A DNA stretch of 64,000 nt from Ursus arctos. Lineage: Eukaryota; Chordata; Mammalia; Carnivora; Ursidae. The position numbers and the translations under genes were made by a program. The stretch spans positions 35,060,767-35,124,766 of the forward strand of contig NW_026623089.1 in NCBI RefSeq assembly GCF_023065955.2, read 5' to 3'. Numbering within the stretch: the stretch's first letter is position 1; each line of letters begins with the position of its first letter. This document shows positions 1-11,801 of this stretch, piece after piece. Below the pieces are notes generated by a model that searched no databases, was not told the DNA's origin, and worked only from the letters and a program-made list of their open reading frames with translations.

Positions 1-81
1 TGCTGATTTTGTCATTATCTGAAAATGCCATGAACTATTCAGTTTACCTACTAAACTTTTATGATCAAAAATCACGTTTTA

Positions 82-270
82 GGGGCACCTGGGTGGCTCA
101 GTCAGTTAAGCATCTGCCTTTGGCTTGGGTCACAATCTCAGGGTCCTGGGATTGAGCCCTCCCTGCCTCCCCACTACTTCCACTGGGCTCCTTGCTTAGC
201 AGAGAGTCTCCTTCTCCCTCTGCTCCCTTGTTCTCTTTCTCTCTCACATAAGGAAAAAAAATCTTTAAGT
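82..270 (+). mobile_element. SINEC (tRNA-derived carnivore SINE)
   Basis: Starts with ggggcacctgggtggctcag, continues through a B-box-like segment (gggattgagccc) and a CT-rich body, and ends in an A-rich tail. This is the Pol III-transcribed carnivore SINE mobilised by L1. It is more diverged than copies elsewhere in the window, and I see no clear target-site duplication. Confidence 0.9.
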
Positions 271-2920
271 TCAAAAGGTATTATTACTGGTGCTGTAATT
301 GAAAGTCCTTTATCTTTTTAACCAGCTGCTGTCTATTCCAGTAGTTGTGTTTTTCCAGAAGCTTCTTGTTCTGATTGTCTCCATATTCTCTCACGTGGGA
401 TCCTGAGTTGGGTCACTTTTTAGGTGAACACAGTTCTGTCAGTCACACTAATGATGCTTACTAATCCCTGAAGAATCAGCATCTCCGGGCTGGCTGCCTA
501 CTGGAAGATTCCAGCCATATTAGCAAGGGTTCTGTTCTGTCAGTCTTCCCTCAAGGCATCCAGCATGTGTCCTTTGCTTTCCTTCTCATCAGCTGTGAAG
601 GCCTGGATTCTCCCAGCCTTATGGATGTAGGAGATTCAAACTATTTATTTCCTGTGTGCTTTGAAGGGCCACAAGGACCAGGATTCCTTCCAGAATATTC
701 ATGAGGGCTAGCTCTGCCCTTTCTCTCTGGAGTCCTTAGAGCTTGCAAGACCAGTTCTTCATGATGACCCCAGATGTCTCTTCAGGCTCTCATGCAGCAC
801 AGAGGTGGAAAAGTCCCACACAGCTCTGCATGTCTGGATCCTAGGCCTTCCTTACTCCCTCCATGCCATACTCCATTCCGACTCCAGCTGCCTGCCTCAG
901 GACAAGCAAGGCAGTGGAGTTATCCAGGGAGGATGGGTGGGACTCTTCAAGTCTCTGTAATTCCCAGAATCTACTCCCCACCCCCAAATATAGGAGAGTG
1001 CTTTCTTGTTTAATCCTTACAATTCTATGGGGAAAACTACTACCACTAATTTAGTTGCTTATGAATCTTCTCTGGAACTTTGAACTCAAAATAAATACTG
1101 AAGGAAGCAAGAAAGAATAGCAGTGACAAAAGACATCTCTTCAGTCAGAAGCTGAATTGAAGTGCTGCCATGGAACACCGTCCACTAGTCAGTAAAATCA
1201 TGTCTGCTTCCTGAAAGGTAATGGAGGACGTTTCAAAGTAGTTGATGGAGCTCTGTATGCTCCACAGAGGTGTTCTAACCAGAAGTCCTTTCTTGTATTT
1301 TTCCTTCATAGTAAAAAGCAGAAATGTCCCATCACTCTGTTCTAGACCTCCTAATAAATGACAAAATGCTTTCTTACTGAGTTTGCATAATGCTATACAA
1401 TTCTCCACATGTGACTGGAAGCAGCTGCTCCTGTCTGGGTGTAGGCTTGACATTGGCCTCTGCTGTCCTTGAGGTGTGGTCCCACTCAGTCTTTCAGCTT
1501 CCTTGAGTATCCCTTTCATAAATAGTGAGGGTAGACCTTTGTTCCTAGTTTTACTGTAAGGGTCAAGTGAGAGTCCATATACGAAATTGGACAACTAAAG
1601 ACTCCTTTGGCCACAGTACACACTTAACCATTCCTGTCTCTGCAGACTCTCTGTGTTGTTCTCTTCTTGTTACCGTGTGTTATATGTTAGGGCACTGCCT
1701 CTTCCAATAGACTTTGAGGTTCTCATGGGCGGAATGTATCAACGTAGCTTCTTTTCCAGGAGTCTAAAAGTTTGCTTGATTTTAAAAGGAATAAGTAGAT
1801 GAGTGGTTGAAATTAGCCATGTCATAGTCTAACCCAAACCCATTTACCTGAATTGCACTTAGGAAAAAAACTCCACCTTCTGGTTGTGGTCCACAAAGCA
1901 ACTGGTGACCAGGTCATGGCTTAGTTTTCAAGCACCATCTTGACCCTTCTTGCCCCACATTGACTCCTATTCTTTGACCACACTTAGTAGACACCACTCT
2001 GTTCACTTAAGGGAAGATTGCTTTTGTGGTTTTTGTGTTACATATACAAATCTTGATTTTTTTTTTTTGCATTATATATACACAAATCTTTCCTCCTGGA
2101 TATTTCAGAATGCTGGTCTGTGGTCCAAACAAAATCAACTCCAGACAGAACACAGCAGCATTTACGAGTTTTGGAATGTGCTTGTCAACAGATGGGTTTC
2201 ATGCTCTAAGACCAAGAAAACACAATGTAACCTATGTCTTCCCTGAAAATTTTGGTTTCTGACCTATAAAATGAATAGATACTCTCCAAAAGGCCTTGCC
2301 AACTCTGAGTCCATGACTCAAATTCATTTTGAGAGAGAATCTTTTCTCTCTCCTTATTCTAGGCAGTATAGAACTCAGGGATAATATTATACAGTGAGTT
2401 AGTTCTGCTGGTGATTTCTTTTTAATGAATCAATTGAGGCAACCACAACGCCTTGCATTTAGCCTCACAGTTGTAATGGAGCTCATCCTATCATATTCTC
2501 CATCGTTAGTGGAACTTCGAGGCTCAGAGAAATCAATGATAAAGAGCTTATCAGCAACTAATCTCCTCTGTGGAAGTGAAAATAGATATGCCAGTCGAGT
2601 TTAATGCTTAACAATTTCCTCACAGATGGAAACTCAGTCATGACCTGGTACTCGTTATGGGGCTCTGACCTTGAACAGACTTGACTTGCTTTCACATCAG
2701 CATTTGGGAATTTTCTTTCCTTTTCTTCCAATAGACACTTGATCAGCCTTGGGCCAGTCCTGTGCTTCATGGCCTCCTGAAATGTTTGCCCGATCATTTG
2801 ACAAAGCTCTAAGTAAGCGCCCATCTCATTAAACTTTTCCCTTCCTAGAATCACCCGGGTCTTGTTTATTTCATTATATTCTCTTAAAGACGTTCCACAT
2901 AATGTAGCTTTGCTTGTGGT
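271..2920. other. unrecognised, apparently unique sequence
   Basis: About 2.6 kb in which I recognise no repeat family, RNA gene or coding exon. Short open frames on both strands lack recognisable domains, and the longest (149 codons, minus strand, near 1145-1594) has no ATG at its listed start. Intergenic or intronic single-copy DNA is the simplest reading. Confidence 0.5.
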
Positions 2921-2929
2921 AACAAAGAT

Positions 2930-3050
2930 CTGGGTTTCATTGACTAGTTCTGTGGCCCTGAGCAACTAGCTCAATTTTCCTGAATTTCCGTTTTTCAACA
3001 TAAACTCTTATGGGTAGGTAGGAGGCCAAGTATTCTGCTTTGTTTCCAGA
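2930..3050 (+). repeat. weak MIR SINE fragment
   Basis: The stretch ctgtggccctgagcaacta, followed by a pyrimidine-rich 'tcaattttcctgaat' segment, follows the MIR core (tgtgaccttgggcaagttac, then cctcagtttcctc) with heavy divergence. Boundaries are approximate. Confidence 0.4.
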
Positions 3051-3487
3051 GCCTGGTAAGGACACAAGGATGTCCACTTCCCCATTTCTTATGCTCCCTT
3101 TCCCATCCTCCTCTTTATCACGAGTTCTCAGACTTTCTGAACTTCTGCCTGACTTTGTATTTGTCTTTATTTCCAAATAGATTACCTCAATTCAAACAAG
3201 ATTGCTAAGCTTAATTAAAATCTTTAATTTAGGCTCTTTCTGAGTCTGAAGATTAGGTATACAATGAAAAAGGACATTTTATTTAAAAGAAAACAAATTG
3301 CTATTTGTATCCCCAGCCCTAACTCACCACTTGTCAATATTTTGGGGTTAAGCTATTATTTCTAATAGGTCTCCTGTTAAAATGAATTTCAGGAGGTTGA
3401 CTATTGGATTTGCTCAGTCCAAATGAAACATCTGGCCTCTACCGAAAGGCAGTTTAATGTATATTAAGATCAGAGATGCTGGTGCCG

Positions 3488-3690
3488 AGTGACTGGTGTC
3501 CAGATCTGGTTTTGTCACTTTTTTGGCATGTTCTTGAAAAAGTTACTTACCTGCTGGACCTCAGCTTCCTCAACTGTCAAGCAGAAATACAAAACAGTGC
3601 TTTATAGAATTATCATGAGCATTAAATGTATGTGTATATGTAATACACACCTTTGGACGAATCCTAGAATGCAGAAAGCACCATATGTGT
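3488..3690 (+). repeat. MIR SINE
   Basis: Diverged but collinear with the MIR consensus: a 'ccagatctggttttgtcac' start, then gttacttacctgctggacctc, cctcagcttcctcaactgt, a 'catgagcattaaatg' segment and the 3' 'agcaccatatgtgt' end. MIRs are pan-mammalian fossils of a tRNA-derived SINE. Confidence 0.75.
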
Positions 3691-3699
3691 TCATGGTCG

Positions 3700-4425
3700 T
3701 TGTTGTTGTCGTCATAATCATCATTGTTCCTATTACTAAGTCTAGTTTATGGTGCCCACTTGTGATTGATAAAATAATAGTGGATTCAACAATATAGAAG
3801 GTTTATTTTTGGTTGGCGTAAAAATCCAAGCTGGTAGGTAGTCAGAGGGGAAGAGCATCTTTGTTCTAGGAGGTTGTCCCAAGGCTCGGATTGTATCTAT
3901 ATTCTTGACCTCCTATCACCTACGGTGGGGGACAGTAAACTCTAGCTGTAAAGGGCTAATGGTAAGTATCTTTGAAGGTCATATGGTATTTGTTGAAGCT
4001 ACTCAACTCTGCTGTTTCCATGATCTAAGAATCAGTATGTTTGTGTTGTTGACCACCCTGCCCCAGCATAAAGCTCTTGCTTACGGTTCTCTGCTGCTCC
4101 AGCCATTTTGGCCTGTGGGGACACGAAAGGAGGAATAGAGGGCAACACCCTTTTTTCAAGGGCATCATCTGGGATTTGACTACTTCAATGGTCACTGATG
4201 TCCCATTGGTTAGAACTTCAGTCCCATAGCCTTCCCAGGCTGCGAGGGATCCATTGCCACATTTCCAGCTAGAATTGGGAGATCATTACATAAGAACAAA
4301 AAGGGAGAACAGATATTCAGGAGGCAATCATTTCTGCTGTAAGTTTGACGAAAGCTGTAATAGAAATACATGTTTCCTTGGAGGAAAAAAATGTAGTCTT
4401 CTTTACAGAGTATAATACACAAGGC
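3700..4425. other. unrecognised sequence
   Basis: No repeat family or exon recognised. It begins with an imperfect GTT/ATC trinucleotide-like patch near 3697-3725 directly after the MIR. Confidence 0.4.
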
Positions 4426-4429
4426 ATGT

Positions 4430-4560
4430 TCATATCCCTTTTTAAATCTAGTTTCAACTCTTCTACAAAATAAGCAAAGTTTATTATTCTCTGTATATAA
4501 AAGATAATATTAGACCTCAGAAAAATTGAAATTTGTCTCAAGGCCACATCGTTGTTTGTT
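4430..4560 (-). repeat. weak MIR SINE fragment
   Basis: A 'ttattattctctgtatataa' stretch, then 'gacctcagaaaaattgaaat' and 'tctcaaggccacatcg', resembles the antisense MIR series (ttattatccccattttacag, gaggcacagagaggtt, caaggtcacac). Strongly diverged. Confidence 0.45.
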
Positions 4561-4718
4561 GGTTGAGACAGGCCTGCAACTCCAAACTATATCCCCTTCC
4601 TGCTTCATCCAAACTTCCTTTCAAATGGTCAACGATTTTTTTGTTGGTCACATCTCATTAAGTCCTCTGTCACTCTGTGGTGAGATGGGAACAGTCATCG
4701 ACAGGAAAGCTACTGGAT

Positions 4719-5185
4719 GTTTCAGTTTTCTATCTGCTGCTGTAACAAATTCCAACAGTCTTAGTGGCTAAGTAGTAAAAAGGCATTATCTTACACTTCT
4801 GTAGGACAGAAGTCCAGCACAGATCGCACGCAACTAAAATCAAGATGGTGGCCAGGATGCATTCCTTTCTGGAAGCTCTCAGGGAGAATTCCTTTTCCTT
4901 GCCTTTCCAGTTTTTTAGAGGTGGTCTGCATTCTTGGCTTGGAGCCTTTCCTTCACAGTTAGCAGGGGCAGCTGGAGGCCTGCTCGTGTGACTTCTTTCT
5001 GATTGGTTCCGCTGGGGAAAGTTAGGTATTTTAAGGGATCCTGTGAAAAGATGGGGCCCACCAGATAATCCAGGGTAATTTCCCCATCTCAGGCCCATGC
5101 CCAGTGCCATCTAGGAGAATCTATTCCTTCACGGGTTTCAGGGATTAGTGTGTGGGCATGTTGGGGGCCATTATTCTTACCACAC
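4719..5185 (-). repeat. MaLR/MLT1-type LTR relic (ERVL-MaLR)
   Basis: Reads as an antisense MaLR-like solo LTR: 'tgctgctgtaacaaattcc', 'cttagtggctaagtagtaa', 'tctgtaggacagaagtcc', 'ccagataatccagggtaatt' and a terminal 'ggccattattcttaccacac'. Only the LTR is seen, with no internal coding region. It is the same family as the plus-strand copy at 14.1 kb. The subfamily cannot be set by eye. Confidence 0.7.
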
Positions 5186-5858
5186 TGGAGAAACGAGGAA
5201 AAAAAATCAGTAGCCTGATGAGTAGACTCAGATGTGCTTTTACATTTCAGTGTATATAACTTAGTATTATCCAGCACCAAACACTGATGAACCAAGGCTT
5301 TTATTTTTTTTTTCCCTGAAGTGTTTTACCTTCAGAATATAAAACTTAGTTTTGGCTAGATAAATGGTTAATAAAATTAAAGTGAGTTGAGTTGCAAAAA
5401 TGCAACTGCAAGCCCATCTTTTTTTGTCCAAAGAGCACTTTATGGAGGCCAAAGCCAACTTCTGTATTCCTGGGTGCCTGTAACACTGTAGCTCAGATGC
5501 TTGCTCCCCAATAGGGGGCCACACTGTGTGTTCTACCTGCATTGAAGCTTGAGGGAAATCTCTCTGTATAGAATGAGCCCCAGGCATTCGAGTCCTGTGT
5601 CTTCTGCACCAGGACCTGAAGTCCCAGCAAAACCCCGGATGCTTAGCAAAGTGTAACGAATTTGGATTTTGAGCTGTACGTTGGGTAGAATAATCATTTT
5701 TGAGTCACTGATTATAATACCAGTGCTAAAACCTGTCTGTATTTGCCCTTCTGCTCAGCCAAACATTTACCAACCCTTCAAGGGCAAGTATACAAAAGCA
5801 CTGGGTTTGGTATTTGCGCAGAGGATAAATCCCTAGACACCAAGATGAGCTAATATTC
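5186..5858. other. unrecognised sequence
   Basis: AT-rich, with no repeat family or exon recognised. Short T-runs and chance open frames only. Confidence 0.4.
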
Positions 5859-5859
5859 G

Positions 5860-5892
<33 letters not shown>

Positions 5893-6000
5893 TGTCTGTC
5901 TGTCTGTCTTCCCCTGGGGGTGTGTGTGTCCATCCCTTGGGGTGTGTGTGTGTGTCTTTCTCTCTCCCTTGGGGTGTGTGTGTATGTGTGTGTGTGTGTG
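5860..6000 (+). repeat. composite TG / TCTG microsatellite with a higher-order repeat
   Basis: About 30 bases of TG are followed by five TCTG-type units. Then come three spaced copies of a C-C-(C/T)-T-GGGG-(TG)n unit, beginning near 5911, 5934 and 5967. The long threonine/histidine and cysteine/valine open frames here are translation artefacts of the repeat. Confidence 0.95.
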
Positions 6001-6337
6001 GCACAAATTTTAAAATGCCTTTGACCCAGCACCGCCTCTGCATCCTTTTCCTCCTTCTGTGGTAATGAGTTCTTCAGTGGACAGTATGCCTTCAGTTAGA
6101 GTGTCCTTGGGACTAATTTTTATTACCACGAAATAGTTGATAACCAGATTCCTTTCAAATTAGGTAACAGAGTACCATTCCATTTTACAGCCTGCAGTTT
6201 CTCGAGGTTGTGTTCACCTGAAGGTAACATTGGACTTCTTGTATTAGAAACTGTGGCATATAGGACTGTGTTGTCCTACAGGTCAAGTTCAAGAATGCAT
6301 AAATCCGCAGGACTGGAAATGATCTTGAATGTTGTAG
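6001..6337. other. unrecognised sequence
   Basis: About 340 bases with no recognisable repeat, exon or motif. Confidence 0.35.
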
Positions 6338-6483
6338 TCAAGTGGTCCTAAGTCTAGTTGTGCCTTGCAATCACTTGGGAGGAATTAAAAAAAATTCCTG
6401 GGATGAACCACAGAGCCACTGAGCCAGGATATTTGGAAATGGGGCCAGTGGATTAAAATAGGCAGCAAGCTCTGCAAATCACT
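6338..6483 (+). mobile_element. MER5-type hAT DNA transposon remnant (non-autonomous)
   Basis: The left end 'caagtggtcctaagtctag' and right end 'aaatcactggtc' resemble the CAGTGGTTCTCAA / GAGAACCACTG terminal inverted repeats of MER5-like hAT-Charlie elements. The middle 'tgcaatcacttgggaggaat' matches the usual 'catcagaatcacctggggag' segment. Heavily decayed, with no transposase. Confidence 0.6.
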
Positions 6484-7135
6484 GGTCAAAACCCATCTTC
6501 TCTACAGCACTCCTAGCAATAGGTCCTGTTCATACATCTCCAGTGATAGGAACTCCCTGGCTTCTGAAATACCGTCTTGCCCTTCCAGAACATACCATGG
6601 CTGGGTATTGTTCCTCAGACTTCATCATTCAGTCTTAATCTCCATGGGTTCATCTGTCCCACAGAAGCTAGAAAGCTAAAAATTCTATTCCCAAGATTTC
6701 CTTGCAACTAAAAATCTGGACTAGACATAAATTGTACTGATAAGATGTATTTGCATGAGATTCAAAGGGCTAATTGAGGACAAGGCCTCTTACCTGTGGC
6801 TCCTGGGGCTCTGCTAGCCAATAAGGATGTGATTTTTTCCAGCAGTATATTCCAACATTCACTTTCTAGTCTTTTGGCTGTCAATAGTTTATGGGTATAG
6901 GGGCAACTGACTCTAATCTCTGGATTGCCGGTCTGGGTGTCTGTTCTCCGGTGTGGTGAGAGCCATAGACTCCCACACAGTGAGTGGAGAGCCCCAGACC
7001 GAGGCCAGCAGAGCTCTAGCAGCGACCTCAGAGGTAGCAGCTGCCTTCGGGGTGTGGCGTTCCGTGCTTTTCTAGAGACCTTTCAAGAGACTGGCCTACA
7101 GCCCGCTTCTTCAGCTCTTCCAACAGCTTTATAAA
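6484..7135. other. possible old repeat or unique sequence, not classified
   Basis: The part from about 6650 (ctattcccaagatttccttg) to 7130 has the feel of an old LTR or DNA transposon, but I cannot name it. No intact gene is visible. Confidence 0.3.
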
Positions 7136-7139
7136 GACT

Positions 7140-7262
7140 TAATGTCCTGTGCTAAATCCCTTTCAATTTATGAGGAAACTAGAGTCTGGGGAGGAAAGTA
7201 AGTTGCTCAGAATTATACAACTTGCCAGCTAGAAAAGCCAAGACAAGAATTCAAGCCTCCCA
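7140..7262 (-). repeat. MIR SINE (antisense)
   Basis: 'tttatgaggaaactagagtc', 'gtaagttgctcagaattata' and 'caagaattcaagcctcc' follow the antisense MIR core (gatgaggaaactgaggc, taagtaacttgcccaaggtc, ggattcgaacccag). Confidence 0.7.
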
Positions 7263-7931
7263 ACTCCCCTTAGAATGGTTTTCTACTCAAGCACACGTAT
7301 TCAAGGGTGAAGGAATTCAGTTCATTCAGGGCTTCCTGTATAACCTCATGAGTGTGAGTGGTGTGTGTGGGTGTATGCGTGTGCATGCACTTGCCAGTGT
7401 GGGTTTGTGTAGACCTGTTTCCAGAGCATCCATATGTATCAGAGAGGAAGTGAATTTGAGTTTGTGATTGCATATTGTCTGTGCCTGTCAGTGACTACAC
7501 GTTAACAATTGCCCTCGGTCTTCTTCAAAAGTCCTGTGGTGATACAGCATTCAACCCTCCACATCTTAGCATAATAAGCTTCTCAGATGGCTATACTTCT
7601 GTGTAGCTACCAGGGTAGTAAAAGGGTAATAGGAATGCAACTGGGGCTTGACTCTGAAGAGATGCAAGAGGAAAATCAAGGAAAGACAAAGCTATCCATC
7701 TTGACCTCTAGCGTCTTCATTGTTTCCGTTAACCTGTCAGAGTCCTCTCCAGGGCCAAAGTGATAGATGACGCCAAGCTTCCATGTTGCCCAATATTTGA
7801 TGTAAAGAAATTCTTAAATCCTATAATTAGAGTAATATGGTACACTTGGAATGATTTCTTCAACAAAGGGTGAGTGGACCTGACAGGTGAGAAGAAATGG
7901 ATGCTGTAAGGAGTGTGGTTTAGTAGAGGGG

Positions 7932-7935
<4 letters not shown>
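7263..7935. other. unrecognised sequence with a TG-rich patch
   Basis: An imperfect TG/GTGTG-rich patch lies at about 7350-7415. Otherwise no repeat family or exon is recognised. Confidence 0.4.

Positions 7936-7980
<45 letters not shown>
7936..7980 (+). repeat. (CA)n microsatellite
   Basis: About 22 uninterrupted AC/CA dinucleotides. Perfect purity and this length make it likely to be length-polymorphic. Confidence 0.98.
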
Positions 7981-7982
<2 letters not shown>

Positions 7983-8468
7983 GTTAGAAGGAAATGGTTC
8001 AGTTAATACTCTTGCAAGCATTTGCCCAATCCACTTTTATCAAGTATCTGTTATATGCAGGACCGTGTGAACAAAGATATTATATAAGCTCTTGTTCAAT
8101 GCCTTGCAGAAATCAAAAGTTCCTGGTCCTTTTCTAAAATGTTTACTAATGGTAGCCAAGAAGAAACTCCGGAGGGCCGGGCTAGAGTATTTCTAGGTGA
8201 ACTCAGGACAGCCCCTGTTGATCATAACTTATTTTCTGAGGTCGTCACAAAGTCTCTGTTCAATTTTTCAGTACAAAATTTGGCCTGAGATCAACAACTA
8301 AACACATCAGTGAACGAGTTGCCAAATACTTGTTCTACTTTTGTGAAATCAGACCATCGTCTGTTCTCTATCTTTTGTTACTTTTCTAATCCTCTGATAT
8401 TTGAAGTTCCCTCAGTGTGGATCAATACACTAATTAGCAAACTGTCTTAGTACCCTGGCTTGTGGTTT
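7981..8468. other. unrecognised sequence
   Basis: No repeat or gene recognised in about 490 bases. Confidence 0.35.
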
Positions 8469-8469
8469 A

Positions 8470-8680
8470 GCAATTAATAAAACGTGTATTTATTGAGGAC
8501 TTTTGTGCTAGAAGGGGCTCTGAGGCTTCAACAGTACGCAGAATACAAGGCTGGTGTTCGAAGATCTGACTCTAACTGAGCAGTAATTAATTACAATAAA
8601 TCGTGATGTTACTACGAGGTAGCCCAGGGTGTTGAGGGGTCCTAAGGCAGATGGAAATCCTTTCAGAGACCGTGATTGTC
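8470..8680 (-). repeat. L2 LINE 3' end (antisense)
   Basis: 'cgtgtatttattgaggactt', then a 'ttcaacagtacgcagaatac' segment and 'aggcagatggaaatcctttc', follow the antisense L2 3' end (tatttattgagcacctac, ggatacagcagtgaacaa). Diverged. Confidence 0.5.
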
Positions 8681-9029
8681 AGCTAGGCCAGCCTCCTGCA
8701 GAGCAACCGAAGGACTTCTATATCCTCCTTACTTGAGAGCTGAGTGGCCTTATTTCAGTGGTTACTTCTACCTTTTCTCACTGTCCTAGCTTCGAAGAGA
8801 AGTAATAAGAAGCTTGATGGACTTCCTCATCATCTAACCGTGTGCCGTCTTACTCAGTGGACTTACCAAATTCGTGTCTTCTGTCTCTGACTATAGTTAA
8901 ACGCCTCTCCACTCCCCGCCATTTTGTTGCTTTAAGCATTTTTTACAAGCTGAGAACATGGGAGAAAGTAACTTGGTTGACTTCCGGTGTGGTCAGGACT
9001 GTTCCTTTACAGTCTGGCCTGGTATAGCT

Positions 9030-9305
9030 AGTGACTGAGCATTCACTGTGCAGGGCCGGTCACTATGCTGGGACCACCAGCCACGCAGCAGTGAGCAAAA
9101 CCGACTCCCTGCCGCCAAGGAGCTGGGGCTCTATGGAAAGAGAAGACCAAAACCAAGTAAAAAATGACCTGTTGATGGCATAGCAAAAAGTGTTATGAAG
9201 ATAAAATATAGGGAGGGGGATATGGAGTGTGAAGGGTGGGGGGGGGTTGCAATTTTACACAGACAGCCGGGCAGGCCAGCAGTGACTAGGCGGTGTTGGA
9301 GAATG
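9030..9305 (-). repeat. L2 LINE 3' end (antisense)
   Basis: 'gactgagcattcactgtgca', 'cacgcagcagtgagcaaaac', 'tccctgccgccaaggagctg' and 'gttgcaattttacacagaca' are collinear with antisense L2 (tattgagcacctac, gcagtgaacaagacag, tccctgccctcatggagctt, ggtcagggaaggcc). One of the better L2 matches in the window. Confidence 0.75.
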
Positions 9306-9845
9306 GGCTGACAGAGGTGAAGTACTTCACACGCCCTCTTTTCATTCTTGTTTCTAGGCTCTTTCCTGCATCTCTTCTACAGGAACTAAGATCAATGTAG
9401 ATTTGGTTATATGTGTACTGAGGTGTGTGTCTGTTCATGCACGTGTGTGTACACATGTAAAAATAGGATTAAAGTGTATTTTCACCTGTTTCTTCTGACC
9501 TAATGCCATGGACATCTCCCGCATCATTTTAAATAACTAAACTAAGCAATCTCCTATTGTTGGGCATTAAAAATAACTCTGAGGAGCAACCTTGTAACTG
9601 TCTCTAAATGTACTCATCACTAAATATTTCCTTGGCAGAAATTGCTAGAATAGAACTATTGAGGCAAGTATGTATCTTAACAGCTGAGATGAGCTTTTAT
9701 AATTGCTCTTCCAGAGCTGAAAGGGCCCCAAGGTGGGTGGTGCTGGCCAGGTGTAGCCTCAGAGACGTGTTGACACGCGGGGCTGGAGCTGCATATGGGC
9801 TCCATTTCAAAGTGAAGGTGAACCTGCAGTTCTTTCTTGTTTTGT
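9306..9845. other. unrecognised sequence
   Basis: No repeat or exon recognised. A short TG-rich patch lies near 9420-9455. Confidence 0.35.
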
Positions 9846-9867
9846 TTGTTTTTGTTTTGTTTTGTTT

Positions 9868-10084
9868 TTTTAATAATAATATTTTTTATTATGTTAGTCA
9901 CCATACAGTACATTCCTAGTTTTTGATGTAAAGTTCCATGATTCATTACTTGCGTGTAACAGCCAGTACACCATGCAATACGTGCCCTCCTTACTACCCA
10001 TCACCGGTCTATCCCATTCCCCCACCCCCCTCCCCTCTGAGGCCCTCAGTTTGTTTCTCAGAGTCCATAGTCTCTCATGGTTCT
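9868..10084 (-). mobile_element. 5'-truncated LINE-1 (3' UTR only)
   Basis: Antisense carnivore L1 3' UTR: a T-rich tail complement (taataataatattttttatt), then 'atgttagtcaccatacagta', 'ccctccttactacccatcac', the C-rich run (complement of the L1 3' UTR G-run) and 'tagtctctcatggttc'. No ORF2 coding sequence is included. A TTTTG-rich run (9838-9867) sits at the tail side. Confidence 0.9.
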
Positions 10085-10699
10085 TAGCCCCGTTGGAGGG
10101 GGCAGCTGGAGGCTGAGGACACGAGTGTGCACGGATCAGGGGTGCTGGAAATAACTGAATTATTCATGTCCTTTGTCATCAGATTGTCGGCTGTCTTGTC
10201 TGTCTCCATAAGGACGTTTTTCGGGGTTTGAGGATACAGAAATAATGGTCTTTGTAGCTGATTTACATACTTATTAACTGTGGATGCATATACCCAAAGG
10301 ACAAAATCTCCGTGTTAAAACTCCTCACTGGAATTGTTTTTCTTAAGCAAATATAATTTCAAATATACTTAGCTTTATGATGTCTTTTTATCATTCTGGA
10401 ATTCCTTTGCCATAAAGATGTGAGTGAATTGAAAGTCTTTAAGCCTCAAGAATAACTTAGAAAGTCTATAATAAGTAATACATAGAGGTCTTAAAAATGC
10501 AAACGAAAGCTATTCTGACAGAGTGCTTTTCAGAAAAATAGTGGGTCTGGGTCTCCTTTCTACCTTCTGGGGCCCCAGGAGGGAGAAGGAGGCCTAGGTG
10601 CAGAGAAAGTTCATTGTCATGGTCACTACTGACAGATTCTCTGAGGAGCTGACAAACAGGAAACTGACACCTTAAAAATGACCTTTTGTAAGTGCCTTT
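10085..10699. other. unrecognised sequence
   Basis: About 600 bases with no recognisable repeat or exon. Confidence 0.35.
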
Positions 10700-10714
10700 A
10701 AGAATAAAGATGTT

Positions 10715-10903
10715 GTGGGTGCGTGGGTGGCTCAGTCAGTCAAGTGTCTGACTCTTGATTTTTAGCTCTGATGATGATTTCAGGGTTGTGAGATCCAGGC
10801 CAGGCTTTGTATCGGGCATGGATCCTGCTTGGGGTTCTTGCTCTCCTTCTCCCACTGTGCCTCCCTTCTCCCCTCATGCATGCAGATCCACTTTCTTGCT
10901 CTT
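10715..10903 (+). mobile_element. SINEC with target-site duplication
   Basis: SINE head gtgggtgcgtgggtggctca through the CT-rich body to a short tail ending in cttaaaaa. It is flanked by near-identical 15-bp duplications at 10700-10714 and 10904-10918 (aagaataaagatgtt / aaaaacaaagatgtt). The body differs more from the consensus than the clean copies do, so it is an older insertion. Confidence 0.9.
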
Positions 10904-11184
10904 AAAAACAAAGATGTTCTTAGCTCTGAGGTTTATGTGCAAAATTGCCTTAGATTAAAGGCTTTTTGGCACTCCAAGCTTGACTTCTGCCTCCTCCCAC
11001 CCCTAGCATCTACTGAACTCGGAGTTAACCTGTTGCTTTGGAAATCGGCGTGGGAGTGTTGGGATTTATGCCGACTCAGTAAAAGGTGCACTCGGCACTC
11101 TCCACCCTGCTTTGAAGACAGAAGACCTGTACCACCCGAATGGAAACGTGTTCCCTCCTGGCTGTGGTGTGTCACAGTGGAATG

Positions 11185-11320
11185 AGCCATTGGGTCAGAG
11201 AAAAAACGGATATCAATCTAGACTTGCATTTACTATCCTCACTAATTACTTAATCTCTGAGCCCCCATTTCCTCTATATTGCCTGGGAAACGTGGATGAT
11301 AGTTACTTGGCAATACTGTT
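11185..11320 (+). repeat. MIR SINE fragment
   Basis: 'actaattacttaatctctga', 'gcccccatttcctctat' and 'gtggatgatagttacttgg' follow the MIR series (agttacttaacctctctga, cctcagtttcctc, ggggataatagtacct). Confidence 0.6.
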
Positions 11321-11768
11321 GGAAAACTCTTCTAACAAATCTGACTCAGAAGACCTTGACCTTAAAGGTCTAGGTATTTTCTTCAAGATTGGAACATTTT
11401 TCTCTAGAAAAAGTACCTATGGTTCAGGATCTGACGCAAAGCGTTTGATTCTTCTGGTAGCCTATCAATTGTAAAACTTCCAAAGGTTTATTCCCGGACA
11501 TGGATTTGAAAACTGTCCTAATTGCTGTGCTTAAAAAAATATTAACAGTTTAGAGATTTTTAAAGAGGCTAAATTGCCATGAAAAAGTACTGATGCATTA
11601 TAATTTGGTTTGCTACTCATTTTAATTAAAAAATAGTGGTTAGGCAGTGAAAGGTTCTTGTTTTACAGGCTTAGATAAAACTACAGGGAGACAAGAATTG
11701 AAAGGAGTAAACAATGTCCTGATGGAGCTACATTTGAAAATAAAAATTAGAAGGTAGTAACTGGTTAA

Positions 11769-11770
<2 letters not shown>
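11321..11770. other. unrecognised sequence
   Basis: No repeat or exon recognised in about 450 bases. Confidence 0.35.

Positions 11771-11801
<31 letters not shown>

Noticed and set aside
82..270. Functional tRNA gene at SINE heads
   Set aside because: The tRNA-like 5' part of SINEC has diverged from any cloverleaf and continues into a SINE body; the same applies to all 13 copies.
1145..1594. 149-codon minus-strand open frame
   Set aside because: The listed first codon is TTG on the coding strand, no domain or family is recognisable, and no retrocopy marks (A-tail, duplications) are seen. A chance frame is more likely than a gene.
2558..3176. Two adjacent minus-strand frames (135 and 79 codons)
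   Set aside because: No known domain, composition like flanking non-coding DNA, and part overlaps a weak MIR.
5726..6065. Long histidine/threonine- and cysteine/valine-rich open frames
   Set aside because: They are translations of TG/CA microsatellites, which lack stop codons in several frames.
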